Assembly (NCBI GenBank): GCA_001586965.3 | Contig: LUCW03000517.1 | Coordinates: 1 to 56,594, forward strand | Source: Sphaeroforma sirkka | Taxonomy: Eukaryota; Opisthokonta; Ichthyosporea; Ichthyophonida | Direction of reading: 5' to 3' | Length of the DNA: 56,594 bases | Shown: piece after piece, positions 29,389 through 41,134 of the stretch | Layout of the letters: each line of letters starts with the position of its first letter | Numbering within the stretch: the first letter of the stretch is position 1 | The notes under the pieces: generated by a model | What the model was told of the DNA's origin: nothing | Seen by the model: only the letters and a program-made list of their open reading frames with translations | Database searches by the model: none | Position numbers and translations under genes: made by a program

Positions 29389-32016
29389 ATGATTGGTCTT
29401 GGGACCGCCGCGTCAGTCGGAGTTATGCTGATATTTCTGGCATGCGCCTTGCCAGCTTTCAATAATTGGACGCCTTTGTTTGTAGGTAAGTGCTTCAAAG
29501 TTTTGTTTTGCGTTCAACGTTCACTTTTTTTATTACGATTGCTACTTGGTTCATTACAGTTCTTATTACATTATTGCAGGAGCACAAATGTTACAAGTAT
29601 ATGCCGTTTAGTCCGGATAATATTCCACGTGTTACGAATTGTATCCTACATATGTGGGCACAGTGTGTGCAGATTGACCTGACCACACCGACGTGTCGCC
29701 TGTGATCACCTGTCGTGTTATTGAAATTGAAGGTTTGTCCCTACGGAATGTCCATCTGAAAGAATGTCCAAAACATGTCGAGATGCTTTCAGGATTTCTC
29801 ACATACCCTCAGCTTACCACAGGCCTGCCTCTCTCGCCTCACGCCCTCTCGCCTTCCACTTTTTTTTTTCTCCCTTCGTAAAAAGTGTTCTTCGAAAATT
29901 GCTATAATCTACCCGTTTTACACTACTTATTTTGGGGTTACTATAAGCAACTATATCCTTTTATTTCTGCCAACGCTCCCTTCTCTCTTTTTTTAACATA
30001 CTTTAACACTCCCCTACACGTACATTACCATTCGGTTGCAACTATAGTATTTTTCCACTTGACTGCGCCACTGCCAGTAGCGATCTCTCAGAAAATGGGA
30101 AGTGACGTATTCGGCGAAGCACAGTATGTCTTTTACTTCATGTCATATAGATCGTATAGTGATCTATCTGGCAAAACCATTGTTTCTTGCTTTCTTCGTA
30201 TTGCTTAAACTGAGACACTATGTATCTGACGAAGCATAGCGTGGTTTTTGACTAGTATTGGTGTCTGGCAGCAGACTTATCTGATTGAATGTTCATGTGA
30301 CTAGGTAGATAGGAACCAGTGTCGCCTTCTTGTCGTACATGTACGAGTGCTGCTGAGAGAGCATATAATCCCGATATTTTCTATAGCTTCTCATTTCTTA
30401 ACGCATGTACCTATATGTCGGTCTTGCACGTTCTCTTTAAGCTGAGTATTTATTTTTCTTCGATACCATGGTTTGTAAGTTATTTATTCAAGCATCTACG
30501 TTAGCAGTTGCCCTATGAACGATCTATCTTCTCGGCTTTCAAGGATGGGCTTCTCTGTTAGTTGATTGTCAAAAGTGGTGTACGCATGACTTGACTGCTT
30601 GCTCGACTTGAAAGTATGCACGAAACAGTGCTATATCCACAACTGATACAATCGTTTTCGTAGTTGATATATATATATATACTAGACTCGCAATACCCAC
30701 AGCTATTGAGAGTAGCTGGCGTAAGTTCATACATTTTCAGTCCGGCAGGTAGCTCTCAGTTCCCGGAATTTTGTTTCATAATACCTCAGTCGTAGCAATA
30801 CCCTTTGCTTGCTAACAACTGCAACCCCTGTGACATTTTAATTATAGGGGTCCGATGGAGATGGGAGTGTTTGCAAGCACTTCACTGATGCTCGCCGCTT
30901 TTGGTACGTTAAGAGTTTTAAAGTTCCACGTTTGATAATCTCACTTTATAATATTAGCAATTTAGGGCGTAGCGCATCGTCAATACTACTATATTCACGC
31001 AATTGTTGCATTGTCCTCATATGTCCTTGTGTAATGTCTGAGATTTGCAAGATATATTAACAGGCAAAGCCTTCAGTACATCACCTCGTGTTTCAGTCGC
31101 TTAACTTTGTGCGCCTAGTACATTACATTGAAAGTACATAGGTATACATATACAAGGCCCTTTTGTGATTCAACTGCGAACCGCACTCATTTATTATTAG
31201 GCGTGAGGCAGGATGTAGACTTTAACACGTCTCGTCGGACTGTAAATTTCTTAGCGTATACTGTACTTATTTAGGCCTGTGCCTCCTCCTCTATTCGAGC
31301 TTATGCTTACCCTGCCTTTCTAGGTCATCACTCCGCTAGTTTTGTCTTCCTCCGGAAGGTGAAGTTCACTAATGCAATATATGATATATTGTGGTTATGC
31401 CTCATCATTAGTCTTTTCAACGCTAGTTTATCGAGAGTTTTGAAATCTTTTTACATACATCTAGCGTGGTGAGCAGGCCTATCTTTGTGCTTAAGGTATA
31501 TATTCTGGATGAGAATCGAGTGCCGCATGTTGAAAATTAGTTATTATATCACATCTTAATATACAGAAAAGCGTGAACTGCCATATACGTGAACTATTAA
31601 CCATGATTGTTTGATATCACGTTGCTCTCAGACTAATTCTGTAGACATCCATCGATTGCCTCTACTTGCTTTGAGCTTTACAGAATTGCAATATATAACA
31701 TATTCTTCTTGCTGATATCTGTGTAGGGCTACCTATGGTGTTATATCATGATAATGATCGATATGTAGCCTCTACTTTTGGCTAAACCTCTGTAATGGTT
31801 CGCTGATCTTCCAAGCAGCGATTATGGACATGTTGTATGAGAATTGAACAAAGACATTTCCCTCACTCTCCACTTTGTGCAGGCCTACCGATGGTATTAT
31901 GTCATGCGTCAATCATCACGCTGGGGGCTCTTTTTATGGTGTTGGTCGGGAACATATTTGTATTCGGCTCAATGGTAGCATATGTAATTGTTTTCATGGA
32001 AGAAAGCGACTGGTAG
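29389..32016 (+). CDS. VPS55: VPS55/LEPROT family endosomal membrane protein
   Basis: Four exons: 29389-29485, 30048-30123, 30848-30903 and 31883-32016, with GT-AG introns of 562, 724 and 979 nt and matching phases 1, 2, 1. They encode exactly 120 residues ending EESDW, close to the family's usual 120-140. Family hallmarks: FLACALPAFNNWTPLFV in the first membrane segment and loop, FFHLTAPLPVAIS in the second, then MEMGVFASTSLMLAAFGLP, and TLGALFMVLVGNIFVFGS before the end, i.e. four hydrophobic segments. Family members work with Vps68 in yeast in traffic from late endosome to vacuole or lysosome, and animal LEPROT controls surface receptor levels. The ATG at 29389 gives the expected short N-terminus. 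A TTG-TGT-ACA extension just upstream is in frame but not needed. Confidence 0.88.
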
Positions 32017-32878
32017 CCGGACGCCTTGCAATTACCCATATATATAGAAACAGTATTATTTGATATGTGTGCAACACAAATGAAGAGTTCTTCTAATGCT
32101 CAAGTATACTTTGACACGATATTGATTTTAAGCTTGGATTCAGAGACGTATTATCATTGTTAAATCAGAATTCGTGGTCTCGCATGCCTCAACATTGCAA
32201 AGTTCGCCCCAAAATCAACAAACAACAAAATCAGAACACGAACTACCTGTAAAATTATTCGGGTACTTGAGCACGGGACGCACGATATAGTTATATAATT
32301 TTAATGCACGTCTTTGTATACGCTGTTCTAATAGAATATGTGTATATCAGTATTTTAGAATAGGTGTCGTATCTTTAATGCTTTCAGTGTAAGTGTACAT
32401 TTCGTAGCTTCAGCGCTGACGTTCGCGAGAAGATTATTATATATGCTCTTAGGCTGGTCGAATTGAAAAGCTGTGATGTGATGACTGTATCTTTTACTGA
32501 GCCTTACTCGCGTGGATGACGGTCAATAATAGCTTCTGACATTCCCTAAGCCTTTCTACTAGATGTAACGACCTGATAATAAGTAGTACAAATCGCATAA
32601 TGTGGAGTATATGTATGTATTTCATTCTGTGAAAACTCATAGGCATGACCTTAAACTTGAAGTAGTATTGACCTGTAGCATGCGAAAAGGTAGACACCAG
32701 CAACATGAAAAATCATCATAAGAGGACTGATAATTGCGTCTTGGACAGGGCTTTCTTTAGTCCCTGTGTCGGGGTGTTCGTCTACCATTCAAAGCAAAGA
32801 GTAGTAGAATACCTGTATATAGCAAACATTACTCGGAAACAACTATCTTAATGAAGTATACAGTTTATACAAAATTAC
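32017..32878. other. downstream of VPS55, nothing recognised
   Basis: Contains the VPS55 3' UTR. No open frame with recognisable content on either strand. Confidence 0.5.
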
Positions 32879-33062
32879 AATGAGAGTTTGGCTTCCTTCT
32901 CGGCTTGTTGTTTAGCAATACGCTTCACTTTGACTCTAGTGGCTTCTTCCTCGGCGGCCGCTTTATCTTACGTTGCATTTACGGCGCAACTGTATAATAG
33001 TTGGAAGCGCCGTCTTCTTGTACTCTTCAATTTATCATAGGCTCGAGAGGGCAAAACGAGTA
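32879..33062 (-). pseudogene. frayed lysine/glutamate-rich coding end, minus strand
   Basis: On the minus strand a clean codon series reads KAAAEEEATRVKVKR, then AKQQAEKEAKLSL and a TAA stop at about 32879-32881. Upstream in the same frame lies a coding-like stretch (AYDKLKSTRRRRF) interrupted by one in-frame TAA near 32970. It looks like the last coding part of a basic, helical protein, now broken or spliced. The family is not recognised. Confidence 0.4.
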
Positions 33063-33389
33063 TCCTCTAAAAACCCATTCGGGTATAGGCAGATGGCGAT
33101 TGTATAACTAGAATAAATATATAGTATATTTGTGTGTATAAATAGGCAATCATGGCACACGCACAAACACTTGTTCGCTTGCACTAAAGTATAGATTAGA
33201 GAACTATACGTACTTAAGCTAACAACGGCAACGACCCGGCCGAAAAATTGTCCGATAACAAATTCTCTTCAGCGCTCTACTAGCAAAATCGTCCTCGTCC
33301 TCCCCCAGTGACTCTGACCCTACTCATTCTACTGAAACACAAGGGAGCCTTTTAAGTTGAGTACCGCTACGCTTCCAGCCCGAAACTAA

Positions 33390-34575
33390 AACAATATCGA
33401 TGACCTCTGCTACTTTGCAGACTTCAGCAACCACGCCACCACTTATATACGCCATCACTAACATCTCCCAGGGTGATCGTCCCCACACCAGCCATTACAT
33501 CAGCTGACATTGCCTCGTCACCAACATAATCACTACGGGTCCCTCTGCTCTACCTATCTCACACGCAGATATTCAGGACTTGATACAACTAGTGCAATAC
33601 CAAAATGCATCAATTGGTCAACAAACCCTAAAAAAACCCGTAGCACAGGCATGAAGAGAACGTACACGCTACTAGCCACTATCAGACCGGACTACCATAA
33701 AGAACTACCCACTGCAAAAGATTACATTCCCTGGCTCTGAGCTTCAATCACATCATATTATAGAACTCTAGCATAGCGTTCTCATTGGTCCCATACCGAT
33801 CGAATAGGTTAAACGATACCCATTGTACTATTTGTCACCGATTGGAGTCTTTTGTAAATTACGGGCTGATGGTTCTCTCAAACGTCGTCGTATCCCCTAC
33901 TTACCTTACCCGCACCACTCGAATGTTCATTCTAACACAACATTCAGAGAACTCCAATGTATCAAGCTGTGCAAGGTGCTAGATCATGTGGCAGCTGCCG
34001 CCGTCGATCTCACTTTTTTGGTGGTCGATGTTGGACGTGTTTCGAATTATTCGGATCAGACAGCAAGACACTATCTCGTGAGATTCCTGTTCGAGGAAGT
34101 CACATACTTTGAGCGCGCTATACCTTTTGGCCTCCGTAGTATCCCCTAGATACTTGAGCGTTTAGGAGCTGTTTCTGGCAACGGGTCTAGACAAACGTAT
34201 GTTAGTGGATGACCTATTGGCTATTTACACTCCGGGCATAGGTGCTTGCGAAACAGTAAAAAAATGCGCGCTATGTGCATACCTCGGCATTTCTATCGCT
34301 TTCGAGAAATCCACCACTAACGTTACTCATTGATATATATATGCCCGCGCATATTGGTTGGGAAGGATGATTCGCGTCTACTGAGGAGAAACACTATGAT
34401 GATCTTGTGATTTTAAAAAGGACACTAGAGCAATATGCTTTAAGAAGGATAAAGGAGAAACTGGCGCAATATATGCTCGATAACAAAGCAGTTGATTTTC
34501 TCGAATATGGTCACCTAGGCATTTTCGTAGTACTGAATAGAATACTTAAAGAAAGCATTATGACTCAATAGGTAC
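33390..34575 (+). pseudogene. DIRS-like reverse transcriptase and RNase H relic
   Basis: Successive plus-strand frames, broken by stops and shifts, give the pieces expected of an RT of the DIRS type: a low-complexity upstream stretch (DIQDLIQLVQYQNASIGQQ), LRADGSLKRRR, TFRELQ...KVLDHVAAAAVDL, FERAIPFGLRS at about 34105-34143, then MLVDDLLAIYTPG (VDD in place of YxDD) near 34198-34235, LGISIAFEKSTTNVTH near 34284-34332, and after a gap DNKAVDFLEYGHLGI...LNRILKESI near 34480-34560, which resembles the RNase H DN block. IPFGL plus EKS plus that RNase H style favours DIRS/Ngaro-type over Copia. No tyrosine recombinase was found. Clearly non-functional. Confidence 0.6.
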
Positions 34576-36590
34576 TCTCAATCAGAGAGTGAGAGCAGCG
34601 GCAACGAATAAGTTGTTAGAAATTAACTATTGCTGGACTATGAGAATGTCGGATTCGTGGACTCTGTCTTAGCCTAAGCTGAACGGGCTGTCCTCTATTA
34701 GATGCAGGTTGTGTTAACAAGTTGATTTGGTTTGTTGTTCAAGAGTTGTTAAATGTATGTATAGATGTTCAGTTAGTTTGCTGTACAAAATAGACTTGCG
34801 TGTTTTCAATATCGTTGCTATAATTATATATGCCGAAGAGCCGTCACTTCGTTAAATCCCTATTAAATAGTGAGTTTATTCCGTCCCGAGGAGGCCGTTT
34901 TTATCCGGCGAAAAGGTTGTTAATTAATTAGTAATGACTTATACAGTTCACTCTCACATAATATGAAATACATGTGGAAGTAGTAGACGACTGATAGCCA
35001 GTGAGCGAAAAGACTAAAGGACATATTAGAGACTAAGAGAACCAAAGAGCGAGATATTGCGAGACCGTGAGACTATCTGAGAAAATGAAGGACGTCAAGT
35101 CCAAGGTGAAGGATGCTGCTGGCTACTTAAACTAGAAGTTGAAGTAGAAACCAGGCTGAAGGAAAAGAGTGTATTTCAAACTGCCACGGAACGTGAGAAG
35201 GAGGTTTCATATCCTATCATTGCCAATAGTACTGATGACAACAATCGTCTAGGCTATATTAGTGGTATCGATGATCTTGCCGTCGTCTAAGCCTAAATTG
35301 CATGAATCGCCAAACGGAGGTCAATCTGAATATTCAAACAAAGAATAGCGACCGCATACGTATGATACATCGGAAGAACATTACTAAAGTTGCAACCCGA
35401 TTGGAAAATCTGTTTTAAAGCTGGCGAACTAATTTTATGAGCTGGCGGATACTCATCGGCGCGTAGCATTTACGAAGACCCTTCCACACCACATCAGTTT
35501 ATGCATCTCAGGACCGATATAGACGCGAAAATGGCAACCGATACTTAGCTCAACTTCATGCAGGTGAAGGAAGCTGTTATTGTACTATAAAGTCGATGAA
35601 TATCAGAAGGACTCTGGCCTCTATACTGGTAGGCGCGACCGTACTAATTATTTTTTCTGTGACGAGAATCGGAGACTGTCAACGGAGCTGGCCTTTTGGA
35701 TGATACCAGTTTACTAGACGGTCTTATTTCTAAAGTGTTGGAATGATATTTGCACGTGCATTGGTTGATTTACTATCGCACGATTTCCTAATATACCTAC
35801 CCAGTACCATATATGCGTCTAGTTATATACTATTTTCACCCAAATGCCAGTGGCTGCGCATCCCTAAAGACACGAGATTTACCTCGCAACATGGTTAGTA
35901 GGACAGATTTGGTGTGAATGTTGATCGTTAGGTCAGAAACTTTGAATCATTTGAAAGTTTGTGTCAATGAGTAATTTTAAATGTTTTAATTTGTGTATAT
36001 TTTTTGTGAATTTCTAGAGATGACAGACTCATTAAAAGTAAATACATCGATTGGTCAAGAATGAAAATTGTAGTCAGTACTGAATCCAGTTCTCAAATAA
36101 AATCAAAATTCCAGTAAAAACAACTACGAATGCCGTAAATACGAACCGTACAAAGACTTTCGAGGACAATTATTGTTCTCGAAAGTTTGCCCTTCGGAGC
36201 TCATTTAAATGGCGGAGATCGACAGCGAATAAAATATTTGATGCCGATTCTGCTCCTGGCTTCGATCTCGGATTTCCATCTGCCAGTTCAGATGAGCCCA
36301 ATTTGACAATGATGTCTTAATGACGATGATATTGTTGCTCGCGTTGTTAAGTGTGGGAGACTTGATCCTATTAGATGTCGAAATTTCATTCATGGGCTGC
36401 AGTTCAAATACACACCATCGTATATGAAAAGATAAGTTGATCTTGGAATTGGAACGGATGTGTACAATTGACAATGATGGCGATACTTTGGATTGAGATG
36501 ATTTCAATGCTCGCACTGTAAGTATAGAATACTTAAACATATCAGGTGTCAAACTCACTTGCCTACTTTATATAAATAAACTTTGTTTAC
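34576..36590. other. degenerate sequence, possibly retroelement-derived
   Basis: Scattered short coding-like pieces occur, such as LSEKMKDVKSKVKDAAGYL near 35075-35132 and DADSAPGFDLGFPSASSDE near 36240-36297, each broken within 20-40 codons. Composition is less AT-rich than true intergenic DNA here. I infer old retroelement sequence but cannot assign a domain. A minus-strand open frame over 36205-36558 has no recognisable content. Confidence 0.3.
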
Positions 36591-37335
36591 GTTTTGACTG
36601 GGTATTATTCATACGGGTACCCACATAAATTAAAGCCGGATTGAACGGCCGTTCTATCTCTATTTTCTCGGCAAACCCCTAGCTATATTTGATACACCAT
36701 ATGATATCCAAGTCTAAAGTGTGCAATATTACACCTACTAAAACTCTTGTATACATACTTTTAATAACTCCTGATCAGCAGATCAACCCAACTCGTAAAC
36801 ACAGCCTGTGTCCAGTAAAAACACTATACAACACATTCAGCTAAGGCTGAGTCCGCCAATTGAATTCCTCTCAGTCCGGCAATATACATTTGAACACCCC
36901 CACGGACGAAAGAATTCAGCTGCTGCTGTGGCTCATATGACTCCCCCATAAGCTAGGCGCACTTACAAATATATGTAAACACGACGGTGCATTTATAACA
37001 GCGAAGATCCAATATCTGATTGCGATGTGTCACAAATACAGTTCGCGGTAGTGCTTTAGTCAAAGCATCAGCGACCGTCAACTTATATCGTTTTTTAGTT
37101 CACAACTCTCTTACGAAGGGATACTTAGCATATATATGGATATTGCGCTTGGTAGCCAACTCTTCCGCTATCTTCTTAGCAGTTTGGTTGTCCTAACAAC
37201 ACGAACCCGGCAGGTTGTTGTGAACGACCAAGCTCAGATAGCAGATTCAAATCGGTGTTGACATCACGGCAGAATTCTGCAAGGCCTATCTATTCAGATT
37301 CCGCTGTACTGAGAGCGGCGAGGGTCGGATGGCGC
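36590..37335 (-). mobile_element. old diverged copy of Copia family 1: LTR plus RNase H end
   Basis: Minus-strand sequence at about 36980-37330 aligns by eye with the RNase H end of the Copia copy at 41640-42060: shared GCGCTTGGTAGCCAACTC, GCTATCTTCTTAGCAGT, AAAGCATCAGCGACCGTCAACT and GATATTGCGCTTGG-type words, with many substitutions and stops. The sequence at 36640-36900 shares ATTGAACGGCC, CTCGGC and a C-rich PPT-side motif (CCCCCACGGACG) with the family's LTR. It is an independent and much older insertion than the copies at 41-49 kb. Confidence 0.6.
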
Positions 37336-37423
37336 GCTCTCAAGTATAATCGAGCATTTGCAATGACACCCAATTATTATATATGAGATCGTTTGTCCTT
37401 CTATCCAGTATAGATTTCAATAT

Positions 37424-37447
37424 ATATATATATACAGACACACACAC

Positions 37448-37532
<85 letters not shown>

Positions 37533-37542
37533 TATATAATAG

Positions 37543-37629
<87 letters not shown>

Positions 37630-37648
37630 TATATATATATATATATGT

Positions 37649-37706
<58 letters not shown>

Positions 37707-37713
37707 TATATTG

Positions 37714-37772
<59 letters not shown>

Positions 37773-37995
37773 ATATTATCTTAAGAAAATATGAATGTGT
37801 ATACAGTAGTATAATAATATAATGATATAATAATATAATAGTATAATAATGCAATATTATAAGAACATTTATACACACACACACGTGCGCGTGCACACAC
37901 ACATAAGCACGTACACATACACACACACGTGAGCACATAGACACACGCACACAAAACATACACACAAACGCACCCATACACTTGCTCTCACACAC

Positions 37996-38030
<35 letters not shown>

Positions 38031-38065
38031 AATACATCCACACACACAAAAATACATCCACACAG
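37424..38065. repeat. (TA)n followed by (CA)n microsatellites
   Basis: Near-pure TA from about 37424 to 37772, short AATAT units to about 37855, then CA/CACG/TACA repeats from 37872 to 38065. Open frames here are repeat artefacts. Confidence 0.9.
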
Positions 38066-38433
38066 ACACAACCACTTACCGTCATATCAACAGGTTTAAT
38101 CCACACTTCGATTTGATACAATTTGCTGTCGTTGTGCTCTCACTAAATTCGACAGGCATTGTTTTCAGATCGTGTGTCTCATCCCTGTAGCAAATAAAGT
38201 GAAGAGTATCGTTAGATAAAGCACAGAACATGATATCAAAGTGCTGAAGCTGTGTGCATTTTTTGGACTTTTACCCACATAGCATGTATTTTTATTTTCG
38301 TTATATACATCCACACAAGATTTTGCATATGTGCGAGTCGGGTGTCAGTTGACACACTCGCCGGCATTTTGAACCTGATAAAAATAGAAAAATCTTCTCT
38401 TATTTTTTGCGTCATCAAAAAAATTACAGCACT

Positions 38434-38585
38434 GGAAAGTCACTGAATGTACATAAAAAAGTCTCTAAATATACTTTTTTTTGTTTGAAAAGTTTGAGAA
38501 AGGAATTGAAAATCACATTTAGCGATTTTAATTGGGCAATTAGAAAACATACCCGTAAATCTGTATGTACATTTAGTGACTTTCC
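38434..38585. repeat. 152-bp foldback (MITE-like) element with 22-bp inverted ends
   Basis: Bases 38434-38455 and 38564-38585 are reverse complements with one mismatch (GGAAAGTCACT at the left outer end, AGTGACTTTCC at the right outer end). The interior is AT-rich. Target duplication was not resolved. The neighbourhood 38066-38930 otherwise shows nothing recognisable. Confidence 0.55.
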
Positions 38586-38929
38586 CATGTAGCCCATGTA
38601 CATTTAGAGTATTTCCTCCAAAATCAAATAATTGCGCGCCAACGGTACGAATCCATAAAATCAACGGTACTTGTCCATAAAATCAACGTCAATACATCCT
38701 AGTTGTCCCACATGTGAAGTGTGAATGGTACACCCAACCTAATCATTCCAATATGAAGCCGCATATTGAGATGATGGGGCTGGCTTTGGAATGAGCATAT
38801 GCTTCACTTTTGGGGTGATTGTGCTAAAGTTAAAGTTTATCAGTCCAAAAGCGTGAGGTGGTTATCAGATACTCAGTACTTAGACATTCTCGGCTTTACG
38901 CCTTTGAAATATTGATTTAACATAATTGG

Positions 38930-39921
38930 TTGAACATGCTATTGTGACCTTACCAAACATCAAAAATCAAACATCGTCGACATAAAGAAGCAATGTAGCA
39001 TCCCGAACAGAATGGTCACAGATGTTCTCATCTTGCGGACTTTTGTTAAAGCCTAGTGATGTGAAGATGCGGCCAATGTACTGGCTCCAGAGCAGCCCGG
39101 CTTGTATTAAGCCGTCGAGGCCACGGCGGAGTTTCTGCACCGATGGGGTGGATAAAGTCCAAGCTCAACACTCCCCTTCGAGGGGAGCATGTAGACCGGC
39201 GCATCTAGTTTACAATATAGATACGCTGTGTTGACATCAAACTGAAAGTGATGGAGATCCTTGTTGTGGAAGTCGGCAGAAGCACAAAAGATGCGGAAGG
39301 ATGTGGCGGAAGCCGTGGGAGCTACTACTTGTGGCAGTAAGAGTCACCGTGCTGCTGTTCATCACTGCGCACCACCATGCGCGCCTTGTGGATGGACAAG
39401 TCCACGTTTTCACCGTGTTTACGAGTAAATACGTACTTGGAATGAATGACAATGACCGAGGGTAAAACGGAAAGAAAGTAATGACGTCGGCTTTTTTTTT
39501 TTTGCGTGTGTGGCACGTTCGAGGTCTATCGCAGCCATCCATTTTGATCGTTCTGAGGAAGCAAAAGCCTCGGTATCGCTCTTTGGGGCAGTCTCGTCGA
39601 GGAGATCAAAAGCATCACCGAGATGAAAGTCTGAAGTAGTCGACGGAGCAGGCTGTGGGACTGAACGAGAGAACAAATGTGAGCGAGGCGGGGGTTCTGG
39701 GAGCGAATCATACGACGGAGATGATGTTGTGCAGGTGAGTCGCTGGTAATGAGATGGTCTTGAATGGGACAGAAGCGAGTGTTACCAGTGGGTAACGTGC
39801 CCGCAGAGGACGCACCCTTGGCGCGAAGCTTGGCCTCGATACACTCAGCACAATGTTTTTCAAACTCAGGGTATGTGCGTGCATGAAGTGTGGCGGCAGT
39901 GAGTTCTGCGGGGTGAGACAT
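38930..39921 (-). pseudogene. Copia-type pol relic (lineage 3) lacking the integrase core
   Basis: Read on the minus strand from 39921: PEFEKHCAECIEAKLRAKG, resembling the zinc-binding end of a GAG-pre-integrase domain; then SSERSKWMAAIDLE (39550s), the start of a Copia RT; KARMVVRSDEQQHGDSY (39390s); HQFDV-type FDVNTAYLYCKLDAPVYM at about 39240-39180; GLDGLIQAGLLWSQYIGRIF near 39110-39060; and LLLYVDD at about 38970. Frames change at least four times. About 450 residues of integrase core expected between the zinc motif and the RT are absent. Sequence differs strongly from both other Copia lineages in the window. Confidence 0.65.
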
Positions 39922-40090
39922 GGCCGTATGCAGGGGGCCAATATTGGCGACAAGTGTATATATTCAAGTGGGTTTAGAGTCAATCGCGGTGTGTCGGTGT
40001 TACGAATTATGTAAGATGTATCGAAATGATAATCTTCAGATTATCTTAAATTTATTTTTTGATGGACTTTGACTTTGTTTATTTGCTTAA

Positions 40091-40816
40091 TAGGTAATTT
40101 CCATGATGGTGTATTAAAGGCCCGTGATCTATCATTATTTTAGAACGAAAAATGTTGTTAGAGGTCAATGTAGTAGACTTTAAATAAAGTGCAAATGTAT
40201 ATATTTATTTCTGACCTCACCTTTGGTTTTATACCTAAGGTGCTTGTGCTAGTGTTCAGCCGCTTGGGCTGGCCAGGGTAAAACCTCATGTGGTCAGTAT
40301 GAGAAACCTTATGTGGAACACTTTGACACTTCGATGCTTATCTATTTCGACTTCTCTGCAACTAAATCTCACGCTGATCACATGATGCCTTTCCGCATAG
40401 GTTGTGACTCACATAGAACCGCAGCTATTTTTAGAATGTTGCGGTTGACAGGGAATAGGTAATTTTCATGATGGTGTATAAAAGGCCCGTGATCTATCAT
40501 TATTTTAGAACGAAGAATGTTGTTAGAGGTCAATGTAGTAGACTTTAAATAAAGTGCAAATGTATATATTTATTTCTGACCTCACTTTTGGTTTTATACC
40601 TAAGGTGCTTGTGCTAGTGTTCAGCCGCTTGGGCTGGCCAGGGTAAAACCTCATGTGGTCAGTATGAGAAACCTTATGTGGAACACTTTGACACTTCGAT
40701 GCTTATCTATTTCGACTTCTCTGCAACTAAATCTCACGCTGATCACATGATGCCTTTCCGCATAGGTTGTGACTCACATAGAACCGCAGCTATTTTTAGA
40801 ATGTTGCGGTTGACAG
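40091..40816. repeat. tandem duplication, 365-bp unit, two copies
   Basis: TAGGTAATTTCCATGATGG at 40091 recurs as TAGGTAATTTTCATGATGG at 40456, and the following about 360 bp match with very few differences. Each unit contains AAATAAAGTGCAAATG, a CTTGGGCTGGCCAGGGTAAA segment and GAGAAACCTTATG. The same middle part, more diverged, recurs at 55205-55400, so the unit belongs to an interspersed family. Some features (AATAAAG, terminal-like positions) would suit an LTR. Confidence 0.85.
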
Positions 40817-40975
40817 GCTTAATCCTCTCTCGGGAATCGGTTGAGAAACTTAATCTGCTCTCGGAAGTCGGCTAAGTGATAACTCAACTCTTGGGAGTAA
40901 TTTAAGCAACTTGATTCGCTCTCGGGAGTGAGCTAACTCTGATGACTTAGCTCTCAGGAGTGAGCTGACTCTGAT
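40817..40975. repeat. ~28-bp minisatellite, about five units
   Basis: Degenerate units around CTCTCGGGAGTGAGCTAACT (for example near 40824, 40857, 40886, 40917, 40948). One and a half units of the same repeat occur in inverted orientation at 49660-49697, so it belongs to the Copia cluster's flank. Confidence 0.6.
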
Positions 40976-41134
40976 GACTTCCATAAATCAAAGGTGGTTT
41001 CTAGCTGTAAAATCTGACCTGAGACCTATAGTCTCTCAAATGTGGGGGGGGGGGGGGGGTTATTGTTGTTTACCAGAGTCAATTCTCATAGATTTTACAC
41101 AGAGTCTCTCCAAATTTAGTGAGACACAATTTTT
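40976..41134 (-). other. Copia family 1 LTR-adjacent segment with G-run
   Basis: The sequence beyond the left LTR contains a homopolymer of about 16 G near 41043 and is repeated in inverted orientation at 49506-49690, also directly abutting an LTR. It is therefore either the element's 5' leader or flanking DNA copied together with the LTR. Confidence 0.55.

Noticed and set aside
36205-36558. 117-codon minus-strand open frame
   Set aside because: No motif or splice signals. The opposite strand at the same place has short coding-like pieces, so this is probably a shadow of decayed sequence.
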